From positions 124,001 to 188,000 of the forward strand of contig NZ_JFFR01000025.1 of NCBI RefSeq assembly GCF_000695685.1: 64,000 nt of DNA, read 5' to 3'. This document shows, in pieces, positions 16,469-24,558 of the stretch. Positions within the stretch are counted from its first letter, which is position 1, and every line of letters starts with the position of its first letter. Source of the stretch: Vibrio fortis (GTDB lineage: Bacteria; Pseudomonadota; Gammaproteobacteria; Enterobacterales; Vibrionaceae). The translations under genes and the position numbers were made by a program. The notes under the pieces were generated by a model. The model was not told the origin of the DNA and did no database searches. It was given only the letters and a program-made list of their open reading frames with translations.

Positions 16469-17108
16469 TGCGAATAAAAGGGATGTGCTCAACATGCAAG
16501 AAAAGCTTGCCATGTTAGCACTACCACCCAAAAAGCGAGTTTGGATACTGAAAACCCTTGGTCGCTGGGAAAAAGCCAATACACGCAAACGCATTCAGCA
16601 ACAGAAAGATATTCACGGGCAAGCATTACAGCCCAAAAAAGGGAAGAAGCGCGGCAAAGTGATGCGCCGTATGGCGAAAGGGTTAACCCCTTATGTACGA
16701 AACGCCAACATGCTCGACCTAACTTGGAGCAACAAGCTCACCGCAAGAATTGCAGCCAGGCATCACGTTGGTCAAAAGCAAAAAATGACCAAGCGCCAAA
16801 TGCAAAAGCGATGGGGAACACCAGACTATTCCGCGCCTTGCTCGAAAGGGCAAGCGCGAAAGCTAAGGGAACTGGGTTACACGGTACCGAGAAAAAGCGG
16901 CAAAGGACGGAAAAAGCCAAGCCTTCGTCTATTGATGGAAACCGTTACCCATGGGCAAGCAGGGCAAATTATCCGGGAGCTGAGCAATCAGCCCAATGTC
17001 ACCGCTTGGGATATCCCATTAGCAGAACGCCAGATATTAGGCAGTAACGAACGCGAAGTAACCCGCCAACTCATAAAGATCTTTGAGCAGGCCAAGACGC
17101 GAACATAA
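16452..17108 (+). CDS. Tail completion/virion morphogenesis protein (P2 gpS family)
   Basis: 218 residues, strongly basic, longer than P2 gpS (150). 'NMQEKLAMLALPPKKRVWILKTLGRWEKANTRKRI' and the 'RMAKGLTPYVRNANMLDLTWSNKLTARIAARHHVGQ' segment are family-typical. Acts with gpR at the head-tail junction. The extra length is in the C-terminal half (HGQAGQIIRELSNQPN onward). Confidence 0.85.
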   Translation: MKPTISANKRDVLNMQEKLAMLALPPKKRVWILKTLGRWEKANTRKRIQQQKDIHGQALQPKKGKKRGKVMRRMAKGLTPYVRNANMLDLTWSNKLTARIAARHHVGQKQKMTKRQMQKRWGTPDYSAPCSKGQARKLRELGYTVPRKSGKGRKKPSLRLLMETVTHGQAGQIIRELSNQPNVTAWDIPLAERQILGSNEREVTRQLIKIFEQAKTRT

Positions 17109-17123
17109 GCGAGGAAATAACCA

Positions 17124-18245
17124 ATGGCAACCGGAAAGGTAGAGGTAAACAACCTCAATTTAGGGCAAGGCGGGATTCCAGAGATTGAACGCCACCTGCT
17201 CTACATCGGGCGAACGGATAAAGCCGAACTGCAAGGCAAAGTTACCCGTGTAAACAACATGACCAACCTTGATGAAGTGGTCGCTGATGATGCGCTAGGC
17301 GCAAACGTCAAAGCTGCGCAGCTCAATGGTAAACAAAACTGGACGGGTGCCATCTTCGGTTTGGCAGATGGTGACTCTTGGGAAGACGCTGTAGATACTG
17401 CCAATCTTACCGACTCTTTCGAAGGTATTTGTATTGTTGACGTTGTGGCCGACAAAGCCGAGTTCACAACGGTGCAAGACAAAGCAACAGAGCTAACGAG
17501 CAAACTTGGTCGTTGGGTGTTCTTCCTTGCTGCGTGTGCTGGTATTGATGCAGATACCCAAACGTGGTCGGACTATGAAACAGCCATGCTAGCCCTAGTG
17601 AAAGATGTGGCAGCAAATATGGTCACGCCAGTGCCAATGCTTAACGGCAATAATGTCGGTGTGCTTGGTGGTCGCTTATGTGATCGCGCTGTCACCGTAG
17701 CCGATAGCCCAATGCGAGTCGCAACGGGAAGTCTATTAGGTCTTGGTGAAATGCCAGTGGATAGCGCAGGTAAACCACTTGAAATGAGCACTATTTCAGC
17801 GCTAGCCGATGCGCGTTATTCACTGCCCCAGTGGTACGCCGATATGGAAGGCGTTTACTGGACAGATGCCACCACGCTGGAAGCGAAAGGCGGAGACTAT
17901 CAATACCTTGAATATGTTCGCCCCGTTCACAAACTGAATCGCCGCGTTCGAATTAAAGCGATTCGTCGTATTGCTGACCGCATTCTTAATTCAACACCAC
18001 CAAGTATCGAGCTCAACCGCACTTACTTCAGTAAAGACATGCGCGACATGTCGAAGACCACTGAGATTGGCGGCATTCCGTTCCCTGGTGAAATCATGCC
18101 ACCACGCGATGAAGATGTGTCAATTCAGTGGATGACTAAAACCAAAGTAAACATTGGCTTAATGGTTCGCCCTCATAACTGCCCGAAACACATTGTGGTC
18201 AACATTGGGCTTGATCTCTCTAACCCTGCAGATTCGGAGGCATAA
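17124..18245 (+). CDS. Tail sheath protein (DUF2586 family)
   Basis: 373 residues, K139-type contractile sheath of the DUF2586 family rather than the P2 FI type. Visible features: an N-terminal domain with 'EIERHLLYIGRT', a central Rossmann-like part and a C-terminal 'VSIQWMTKTKVNIGLMVRPHNCPKHIVVNIGLDL', which in sheath proteins forms the strand-swapped interlocking arm. Follows GAGG; the tube gene begins three bases downstream. Confidence 0.85.
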   Translation: MATGKVEVNNLNLGQGGIPEIERHLLYIGRTDKAELQGKVTRVNNMTNLDEVVADDALGANVKAAQLNGKQNWTGAIFGLADGDSWEDAVDTANLTDSFEGICIVDVVADKAEFTTVQDKATELTSKLGRWVFFLAACAGIDADTQTWSDYETAMLALVKDVAANMVTPVPMLNGNNVGVLGGRLCDRAVTVADSPMRVATGSLLGLGEMPVDSAGKPLEMSTISALADARYSLPQWYADMEGVYWTDATTLEAKGGDYQYLEYVRPVHKLNRRVRIKAIRRIADRILNSTPPSIELNRTYFSKDMRDMSKTTEIGGIPFPGEIMPPRDEDVSIQWMTKTKVNIGLMVRPHNCPKHIVVNIGLDLSNPADSEA

Positions 18246-18248
18246 CCA

Positions 18249-18704
18249 ATGAGCATGCGTATTTCTGGCAAGAACATGCACTTTTCAATGGGCGACTACA
18301 AGTTGAAAGCGCAAAAAGTCACCTTATCTATTACCGACAATTCCGCCGTGAATAAAACCTCTGGTGTGCCAGATGGTTATGTCGATGGTGATGTAGAAGC
18401 AAGTGGTGAAATGGAGCTCACAACGCAGCAGTTTAACCAGTTGAGCAAAGCCGCAAAACAAGCCGGTTCTTGGCGTGGTCTGCCTGCCTTTGACGCTCTG
18501 TTCTACGGCAAGATTGATAAAGATGAGCTGAAAGTAGAAGCCTTTGGTTGTCGAATCAAAATTTCTGATTTGCTCGATGTGGATTCTAACGGTGGTAGCG
18601 CACTGGTTCACAAACTGCCGTTTGAAGTAACAAGCCCAGATTTTGTGAATATTAACGGTGTTCCATACTTGCGCTCAGATGAAACCGAAGACTTGGTGCA
18701 GTAA
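18249..18704 (+). CDS. Tail tube protein (DUF2597 family)
   Basis: 151 residues, GGAGG ribosome site. Beta-rich (MRISGKNMHFSMGDYKLKAQKVTLSITDN, then alternating strands), consistent with a Hcp/gp19-like tube monomer. It follows the sheath gene directly, the usual order. Family call DUF2597 is from memory of K139-like phages. Confidence 0.8.
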   Translation: MSMRISGKNMHFSMGDYKLKAQKVTLSITDNSAVNKTSGVPDGYVDGDVEASGEMELTTQQFNQLSKAAKQAGSWRGLPAFDALFYGKIDKDELKVEAFGCRIKISDLLDVDSNGGSALVHKLPFEVTSPDFVNINGVPYLRSDETEDLVQ

Positions 18705-18716
18705 GAAGGGGGCGTG

Positions 18717-18935
18717 ATGTCTGATGTTATCGACCATGCCAGTGGCCTTGAAACCCAATTCACAGAAGTGGCGCTTGCCAACCAACTGGCAAGGGCTAAG
18801 CGAATTGAACAACGGGAAAGCGCACAGGAATGCGGCGAATGTGGCGACCCAATACCCGAAGAACGCCGCCAAAAAGTACCAGGGTGCCAATATTGCACCC
18901 AGTGCCAAAGCGACATGGAGAGAATGACGCGATGA
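18717..18935 (+). CDS. TraR/DksA-type C4 zinc-finger protein
   Basis: 72 residues. ATG 18717 after AAGGGGGC; an in-frame GTG lies just before it. C-terminal CGECGDPIPEERR...CQYCTQCQ is the TraR/DksA/YbiI zinc finger. Small members bind the RNA polymerase secondary channel, as F-plasmid TraR does, and alter promoter use. Common in the late region of P2-like phages just before lysis genes. Overlaps the endolysin start. Confidence 0.85.
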   Translation: MSDVIDHASGLETQFTEVALANQLARAKRIEQRESAQECGECGDPIPEERRQKVPGCQYCTQCQSDMERMTR

Positions 18936-19441
18936 AACTAGGAAAGCTCTTTGTTGAGCATGTGATTAAGCCTGTTCTTGACCATTTAGATATGGCAACA
19001 GGCGGACACGGAAAAATGAACACGCAAGCCGCTATCAATCTGATTTTGATGATTGTGGCTCATGAGTCTGGAAAGTTGACCTATTCAAAACAGGTTCGTG
19101 GTCCTGCTCTTGGTTTTACCCAGATGGAGCCAGCGACATTCCGATGGTTGATTGAGTGGTTAGGCAAATCGCGCCCTCACTTGCTGGATGCTTTATCTAT
19201 GTTTGGGCCTGTTGGTGCTGATCCTATTTGTGAAAGCGATGCGGATTATATGGTGATTTCCCCTCAGTTTGCGGTTGCTACTGCACGGTTGAACTTGATT
19301 CGGTTCCCAGAAGCTCTGCCCGAAGCGGATGATTTGGAAGGGCTTGCGCGATACGCCAAAAAGTATTGGAACACTCACGTAGGTAAGGCTACTGAAGCGG
19401 ATTACCTCAACGCATACAAATCCATGGTTGGAGAAGATTAA
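18932..19441 (+). CDS. Putative lytic transglycosylase-like endolysin
   Basis: 169 residues, starting in an ATGA overlap with the TraR-like gene. 'INLILMIVAHESGKLTYSKQVRGPALGFTQMEPATFRWL' matches the lysozyme-like layout of soluble lytic transglycosylases: catalytic Glu45 in HESG followed by a GFTQMEPATF motif like the GLMQLMPAT box. No signal peptide, so a holin would be required. The next genes supply hydrophobic small proteins. A frame upstream to 18830 is an artefact of overlap. Confidence 0.7.
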   Translation: MKLGKLFVEHVIKPVLDHLDMATGGHGKMNTQAAINLILMIVAHESGKLTYSKQVRGPALGFTQMEPATFRWLIEWLGKSRPHLLDALSMFGPVGADPICESDADYMVISPQFAVATARLNLIRFPEALPEADDLEGLARYAKKYWNTHVGKATEADYLNAYKSMVGED

Positions 19442-19671
19442 TGAGCTTTTTAACTGGAATTATCGGCAAAACCTTACTCGAAGTTTTGAAAGGCCTGTTC
19501 TTTCAAATCGGTTGGAAAATCATTCTTGAACGCTTTGCGACTCGCTTGGTGGTGTGGGGCTTGGAAACACTAAAAGGCTTAAGCACAAATGATGTTCTTC
19601 AAGAAACAGTTGACGACATCATTGCAGCACTTCAGGGCAAACGCTTGAAGGAAATCCCACAGAAGGAATAG
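19441..19671 (+). CDS. Small hydrophobic lysis-cassette protein, possible holin
   Basis: 76 residues with a long hydrophobic/amphipathic N-terminal part (MSFLTGIIGKTLLEVLKGLFFQIGWKIILERF) and a charged tail. It overlaps the endolysin stop by one base and is followed three bases later by another membrane protein. Position fits a holin or pinholin; sequence alone does not decide. Confidence 0.55.
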   Translation: MSFLTGIIGKTLLEVLKGLFFQIGWKIILERFATRLVVWGLETLKGLSTNDVLQETVDDIIAALQGKRLKEIPQKE

Positions 19672-19673
19672 CG

Positions 19674-19961
19674 ATGGACTCATCATGGTTATCGGTGGGA
19701 GTGGCGATTATTGCGTTGGTCATCACCATTATCAATCTGGTATTTGGCAGAACGGATAAAGGGCAAACCACAGCCCGAGACCATGACCGCCGTATCCATG
19801 ATTGTGAACTGGCAATAGAGCGACAACGCGGTGATGTAGCAGAAAAGTACGCCACCAAACACGAACTGCGGGAAGCCGTAGACGACTTGAAAGAATCAAT
19901 TAACGGACGGTTCGACCGTCTAGATGCAAAGTTAGATAAAACAGAGCGAGAAGCAGCATGA
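19674..19961 (+). CDS. N-anchored coiled-coil protein, possible holin regulator or Rz-like
   Basis: 95 residues: an N-terminal transmembrane segment (WLSVGVAIIALVITIINLVF, 4-24) followed by a charged coiled coil (DHDRRIHDCELAIERQRGDVAEKYATKHELREAVDDLKESINGRFDRLDAKLDKTERE). That architecture fits i-spanins (Rz) or DUF2730-type proteins. Last of three lysis-region genes; overlaps the tail chaperone start by four bases. Confidence 0.55.
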   Translation: MDSSWLSVGVAIIALVITIINLVFGRTDKGQTTARDHDRRIHDCELAIERQRGDVAEKYATKHELREAVDDLKESINGRFDRLDAKLDKTEREAA

Positions 19962-20221
19962 CACAAACAATCATTTTAAACGTTGGTGAAGACGAACTTG
20001 AATTCAAACCAACGCCAGCCGAGTACGATGAAGCACAGAATACCACCATGCAAGGTGATATCAGCAGTGCTGCACACAACTTCTTGATGAGCTGTGTTAG
20101 CGAAGGTTCAAAAGAAGCCTTGCGAAAAATTACTAAGCAGAACGCGGGTGCTGCAACGCAGATTTATGGCGCACTTCTAAAGGAGTACACGCCTAAGCTT
20201 TCCATCTCGGTAAAAAAATAG
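19958..20221 (+). CDS. Tail assembly chaperone (short form)
   Basis: 87 residues, 'IILNVGEDELEFKPTPAEYDEAQNTTMQGDISSAAHNFLMSCV', matching the phage tail assembly chaperone family (DUF2765). Lies just before the tape measure, where contractile and siphophages keep G/GT- or E/E'-type chaperones. It ends in VKK-stop with the final lysine codons forming a slippery A-AAA-AAA, so a second, longer product is expected. Confidence 0.82.
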   Translation: MTQTIILNVGEDELEFKPTPAEYDEAQNTTMQGDISSAAHNFLMSCVSEGSKEALRKITKQNAGAATQIYGALLKEYTPKLSISVKK

Positions 20222-20257
20222 ATGGGCTTGTCGCTGCCATTGATAGTAGCGACAGGC
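20212..20257 (+). promoter_or_regulatory. Programmed -1 frameshift site: A_AAA_AAA plus hairpin
   Basis: Seven As at 20212-20218 lie in the zero frame as A-AAA-AAA, the canonical X-XXY-YYZ heptamer, immediately before the TAG stop (20219-20221). After seven bases a hairpin begins: GCTTGTCGCT (20226-20235) pairs with AGCGACAGGC (20248-20257), ten pairs with one G-U, loop of 12. Slip site, spacing and stem are all in the range known to drive -1 frameshifting. Confidence 0.85.
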
Positions 20258-20406
20258 AAAAAATGTATGCGTGGCGGCGAAAGTGGCTACCTAATGAACC
20301 GGATACTGATCAGAACCTAGCTTATGCGATTTGGTTAGAGAAGAACCATTGGGAAAACATGCAAGCCGTCACCGCTAGCGGTGTAGCCAAAGCCTTTGGC
20401 GGTTAA
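20218..20406 (+). CDS. Frameshift extension of the tail chaperone (long form C-terminus)
   Basis: The -1 frame entered at 20218 is open for 62 codons to a TAA at 20404-20406, giving a 149-residue fusion. The extension reads IDGLVAAIDSSDRQKMYAWRRKWLP..., with aromatic and charged residues, and ends 41 bases before the tape measure start. This matches P2 E+E' and lambda G-GT. An internal ATG at 20263 has only a weak AGG upstream, so independent initiation is less likely. Confidence 0.78.
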   Translation: MDGLVAAIDSSDRQKMYAWRRKWLPNEPDTDQNLAYAIWLEKNHWENMQAVTASGVAKAFGG

Positions 20407-20446
20407 CCACTAAGCCTCAGTTCGCAAAGTAAGTAGAGAATTGTTG

Positions 20447-22429
20447 ATGTTACCAGAAGCACTCAGATTTCAAGTTGGACTCATTGACCAGATTTCAAAA
20501 CCTCTGGGCAATATTCAACGACAAATGACCGATGTCACCAACACCTATCGTCAAGGTACTCATACCATGATGGCGGGTGCGGCAGGCATGGTGGGTGCTG
20601 GCTTCGCATTACAACAAGCCTTGATGCCAGCCATTGAAATGGACCGAAAGCTAGGTGAAGTTAAATCACTTGGTGTTGCTGATGATCAGCTGCAAACCCT
20701 AGCTCAAACAGCGATGAAGTTTTCCGTCGAATATGGCAAGTCGGCCACTGAGTTTGTGGATTCAAGTTACAAAATTCAATCAGCGATTTCGTCTCTGAAA
20801 GGCAATGAACTTTCAGAGCTTACCCATATTTCTGGCGTTCTGGCAGCTGCAACAAAAGCAGATACTGAGACCATCACAGGTTACATGGGGCAGATGCACA
20901 AAATCTTTAACGATGATGCTGTGCAAATGGGTAATGTCGCATGGGCGCAAAAACTCGCAGGTCAAACAGCAACTGTTGTGAAAATGTTCAATACGGAAGG
21001 TAAGGAAATGGCTGCAGCCTTTCAGAACTTTCAGAGCATCGGTACGAAAAACAATATTGCGATGGAAGAGCAGTTTGCAGTGTTGGGTACGTTGCAAGCT
21101 ATAACTCAGTCGGGTTCTAGGGCTGGTACACAATACTCTTCTTTCCTTCAAGGTGTAGCTAAAGCTCAGGGCAAGCTTGGTCATAAAGTTGCCTTTCAAA
21201 ATCAAGATGGAAGCATGAAGTCTGTAATAGACATCATGGGGCAACTGAAAACTCTGTATGGGGACACACTCGAACTTTCAGAACAGGCTGAGCTAAAAGA
21301 AGCATTTGGAGGTCAGCAAGCAGTTAATTTCATTATGAATATGATGAATGAAACTGATGGACTAAATAAGTCAATCAAGCAATTGCAAGACGTATCGGGG
21401 CTGAAAGAAGCGAGAGACATGGCGCACACCATGACCGACCAGTGGGAACGACTCGAACAAGGCGTGTTTGCAGTGCGGACGGCTTTTGGTGCAGCGTTGC
21501 TGCCTGCTCTATTACCAGTGGTTTCAAACCTAGCCGATGGCGCGATGGAAATTATTCGATGGACTGAGCTTTTTCCCAACATCACGAAATATGTGGGATA
21601 TGCCGCTGTTGCCATGTTGGGGTTGGTTGCAGCAGGTGGCCTACTTACTGTAGTTGCGGGAGCGTTAAGTATCTTAATGAGCCCAATCACGCTGATAGTT
21701 ACGGGAATTGGTTTAGCTATTGGTGCTGTTGTGGGGTTGATCGTTTATTGGGACAAAGTAAAGGCTGCGTTCGGAGACACCGCGATGTTTAAGGCGTTGG
21801 AAAATGGAATTGCAATGCTGCGAGGTTCCTTTGGCTTTTTATATCAAGCAATTGAACCTCTATTTCCATTATTTAAGTGGGTAGGCGTTGCGCTTTTTGA
21901 AGTGATAAAAGTTTTAGCAGAGGTCGGAATTGGAGTGTTCTCTAACTTGATCACCGGAGGAATCCAATTTGTTTCCTATGTTCTTACCGCAATCGTGTCA
22001 GGTGTATCTCTCGTTATAGGTGTGTTCAGTAAGTTATTCCAATTCCTATCTGCCGGTTGGCAATGGGTGGTGAGTGGCTTCACCGATACCAGTGGATTTG
22101 CTTTCATTGGGCAAATGGCCGACTCGATGCGCAACATCTTTGGAAGCGTATTTAGCTGGTTCACTGATCAGTTAGCGGGTATTTGGGAAAACTTGAAAGG
22201 GCTCGTTGATTGGCTACCAGGTTTCGGCAGTGATGATGAAACGGCACCGGTGAAATCTAAGTCAGTCCAAAGCGCGACACCTTACGCACAAGTTCAACCA
22301 GGTGGCGCGGCCAAGAATATTGCTAGTTACCAAAACAGTTCAACTAGTTACGGCGAAATTAATATGTATGTTCAGCAGATGAACAATCCACAGGACATGC
22401 ATACAGAACTTGAATTTGCGGCAGGCTAA
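20447..22429 (+). CDS. Tail tape measure protein
   Basis: 660 residues from ATG 20447 (TTG codons at 20441/20444 also in frame). N-terminal helical region with the TP901-type core 'AAGMVGAGFALQQALMPAIEMDRKLGEVKSLG', followed by 'KSATEFVDSSYKIQSAISSLKGNELSELTHISGVLAAATKAD'. Hydrophobic membrane-prone segments at about 385-440 and 480-545, typical of tape measures that help DNA pass the inner membrane. Its length sets tail length. Ends TAATG overlapping the next gene. Confidence 0.9.
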   Translation: MLPEALRFQVGLIDQISKPLGNIQRQMTDVTNTYRQGTHTMMAGAAGMVGAGFALQQALMPAIEMDRKLGEVKSLGVADDQLQTLAQTAMKFSVEYGKSATEFVDSSYKIQSAISSLKGNELSELTHISGVLAAATKADTETITGYMGQMHKIFNDDAVQMGNVAWAQKLAGQTATVVKMFNTEGKEMAAAFQNFQSIGTKNNIAMEEQFAVLGTLQAITQSGSRAGTQYSSFLQGVAKAQGKLGHKVAFQNQDGSMKSVIDIMGQLKTLYGDTLELSEQAELKEAFGGQQAVNFIMNMMNETDGLNKSIKQLQDVSGLKEARDMAHTMTDQWERLEQGVFAVRTAFGAALLPALLPVVSNLADGAMEIIRWTELFPNITKYVGYAAVAMLGLVAAGGLLTVVAGALSILMSPITLIVTGIGLAIGAVVGLIVYWDKVKAAFGDTAMFKALENGIAMLRGSFGFLYQAIEPLFPLFKWVGVALFEVIKVLAEVGIGVFSNLITGGIQFVSYVLTAIVSGVSLVIGVFSKLFQFLSAGWQWVVSGFTDTSGFAFIGQMADSMRNIFGSVFSWFTDQLAGIWENLKGLVDWLPGFGSDDETAPVKSKSVQSATPYAQVQPGGAAKNIASYQNSSTSYGEINMYVQQMNNPQDMHTELEFAAG

Positions 22430-22776
22430 TGGCGGATTATATCTATCAAGACATCCTAATTGAAAACGGTGACGTGGTACTCGATGCAGGCCGAAACCCT
22501 GTATTGATTCAAGACCGAGCAGTGATCGCCCAAGACATTAAACACGCCATCATTGAAAGCAATTTAGCGGTTGATCTCATTGCAGAGCGCAGCCCATCAA
22601 AGAAAGCGGATATTCGCACCAAGTTGGAATTGTTGGTTGAAGAAGATGTTCGCCTAGTGCCGGGTACTGTGAGATTAGAAGAACCGACAGAAGGCACGAT
22701 TTATGTTTTCGCCACGACTGCAGACTTTGGCGATGTAACTCTTGATATAAAAACTTCGGAGACAACCAATGTCTGA
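22429..22776 (+). CDS. DUF2590 baseplate protein (gp25/W-like)
   Basis: 115 residues, 'YIYQDILIENGDVVLDAGRNPVLIQDRAVIAQDIKHAIIESNLAVDLIAERS' matches the DUF2590 proteins of K139-like phages, positional equivalent of P2 gpW (T4 gp25-like wedge). Between tape measure and baseplate J; overlaps J by eight bases. Confidence 0.78.
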   Translation: MADYIYQDILIENGDVVLDAGRNPVLIQDRAVIAQDIKHAIIESNLAVDLIAERSPSKKADIRTKLELLVEEDVRLVPGTVRLEEPTEGTIYVFATTADFGDVTLDIKTSETTNV

Positions 22777-23956
22777 TATTCCTAAGCCAGATTACGCCGA
22801 ACTGGTAAAGCAATCCGGTATCCCTACCGATGCAGCCAGTTGGAAAAAAGTGCTGAAAGAGGAAATGGAAAAGGAAGAGTGCATTATCTCTAACGACTCG
22901 CTTTTCTCACCGTTCTGGCGCTTGATTGAATCGGCAGTGGTACAAGTGACCTTGTGGCTCATCAATACATTATTGGTGGGCTACGTTCTACCGAACATGT
23001 TTGTTGCAACCGCTGTAGACCAATGGCTAGACCTGCTTGCATGGCAGTGCAAACTCACTCGTAAAGAAGCAACTAAAGCCAAAGGTTTGATCGCCTTCCA
23101 ACGTGCAGCAGCGAAAGGGCCAGCGTTAGTCATTCCAAAAGATACGTGGATTCAGACCGAACCCATTAACGGCAATATCTACCGCGTTCGTGTGCTAGCT
23201 GATACCACATTGCCAGAAAATGAAACCATGGTAATGGTCGATGTTGACGCGGAAAGTGAAGGTGCTGCCTACAACCTTGGTGAAGGTTACTACCATATTT
23301 TGCCTACTGCGATACCAGGTATTGCAGCAGCGACGAACCCAGCCGAATGGCTAACCGCTGCAGGTGCCGACAAAGAAAGCAACGATGAGCTTCGCTTACG
23401 TATTCGCAACCAGTGGAGCGCGGTTGCTAAATGGCACATTGATGCGGCTTATCGTTCATTGCTGACCAGTCGCGCAGGCATTAACGAAGATAACGTGTAT
23501 TTCGAGCATAACGCTCCACGTGGGCCTGGTACCGCGAACGCTTACATTCTGCTTGATACGGGTGAACCATCACCGGAAATGCTCACCGACTTAAACACCT
23601 ATATTCGCAACCAAGGGCAACACGGCCATGGTGATGATCTACAGGTGATGGCGATGCCAGAAACGCAAGCCGATATTGTTTGCCATGTGTGGCCGCTTCG
23701 CTCACTCACGATGGATGAGCGCACCCAGTTAAAAGCGGCTGTTGAAAAGTTCATTGGCGCGGCATTCCGCGAGAACACCGATTATTCGCCAACAGTTACT
23801 AATCCAGTGTTGCGATTTAGCTTCTCCAAATTAGGCCAAGAGCTACACGGCCAGTTTGCACAGATTGAATCACTCGAATTCGATAACGCCGACATCATTA
23901 ACAACCTAACGGTGCCACGCATTCAGACGTTGGAGGTATCCATTGAAAATACCTGA
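22769..23956 (+). CDS. Baseplate wedge protein J-like
   Basis: 395 residues of the baseplate J family (T4 gp6/P2 gpJ). Recognisable core: 'ATAVDQWLDLLAWQCKLTRKEATKAKGLIAFQRAA', 'PKDTWIQTEPINGNIYRVRVLADTTLPENE' and 'GADKESNDELRLRIRNQWSAVAKWHIDAAYRSLLTSRAG', including the ESDEELR-like signature (ESNDELRLR). Forms the wedge that opens the baseplate. GGAG precedes the start; overlaps gene I. Confidence 0.9.
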   Translation: MSDIPKPDYAELVKQSGIPTDAASWKKVLKEEMEKEECIISNDSLFSPFWRLIESAVVQVTLWLINTLLVGYVLPNMFVATAVDQWLDLLAWQCKLTRKEATKAKGLIAFQRAAAKGPALVIPKDTWIQTEPINGNIYRVRVLADTTLPENETMVMVDVDAESEGAAYNLGEGYYHILPTAIPGIAAATNPAEWLTAAGADKESNDELRLRIRNQWSAVAKWHIDAAYRSLLTSRAGINEDNVYFEHNAPRGPGTANAYILLDTGEPSPEMLTDLNTYIRNQGQHGHGDDLQVMAMPETQADIVCHVWPLRSLTMDERTQLKAAVEKFIGAAFRENTDYSPTVTNPVLRFSFSKLGQELHGQFAQIESLEFDNADIINNLTVPRIQTLEVSIENT

Positions 23957-24545
23957 GATAAACCTGCGTTACTGGATGGGTAGAGGCGAACTCGCCAAGT
24001 TCGCCCGAGCGCTACGCAACTATTGGGAACATGTGAAAGCTGCATTTGAAATGCCGTTGCAACAACATGACCCACTGACCGCCCCAATTGCTTTGGTCAA
24101 CATTCTGGCTTGGCAGCGTGGAGTGGAAAAGCTAGGCCAAGAGCCCGAATACCTGTTTCGAATTCGTGTGGCTCATGCTTATGGGTTTTCTCGTGATGCT
24201 GGCTCAGTGTCCGGATGGGAGGAGATGTTTGAAAAACTCGGCTATCCGCACATTACCCAAGATGAAAGGTTAGTGAACGTCGATTGGGATGTGATCAGCC
24301 TGAAGATTCGAGATGGTGACTTAACCAAGGTACCGAAATTATTAGACACGGTGGTTCGCCAGTATGGGCGTACTTGTCGTCGTTACCAATACACCAGTTA
24401 TGTCGAAATGCCGTTGGCTGCGCGAAGTAAGAACATCGAGGCGCAATACTCAACGTCACACGTTAAGACACGGATAAACGTTGGCATGTTACCGAACATG
24501 TTCAATGTCGATTGTGAATATTACCAAGCCACTGCGAAAGGCTAA
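23943..24545 (+). CDS. Tail protein I-like
   Basis: 200 residues of the P2 gpI tail family; 'NYWEHVKAAFEMPLQQHDPLTAPIALVNILAWQRGVEKLGQEPEYLFRIRVAHAYGFSRDAGSVSGWEEMFEKLGYP' fits. It starts at TTG 23943 with GGAGG six bases upstream, overlapping the end of J, so TTG is a genuine weak start that could tune dosage. Connects wedge to fibre. Confidence 0.82.
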   Translation: MKIPEINLRYWMGRGELAKFARALRNYWEHVKAAFEMPLQQHDPLTAPIALVNILAWQRGVEKLGQEPEYLFRIRVAHAYGFSRDAGSVSGWEEMFEKLGYPHITQDERLVNVDWDVISLKIRDGDLTKVPKLLDTVVRQYGRTCRRYQYTSYVEMPLAARSKNIEAQYSTSHVKTRINVGMLPNMFNVDCEYYQATAKG

Positions 24546-24558
24546 GGAATTATAAAAA

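Noticed and set aside
20263-20406. Separate small gene downstream of the tail chaperone
   Set aside because: Weak ribosome site; the frameshift heptamer, spacing and hairpin explain the frame better as an extension.
20813-21244. Leftward 143-codon frame in the tape measure gene
   Set aside because: Antisense shadow with low-complexity, cysteine/histidine-rich translation and no start signal.
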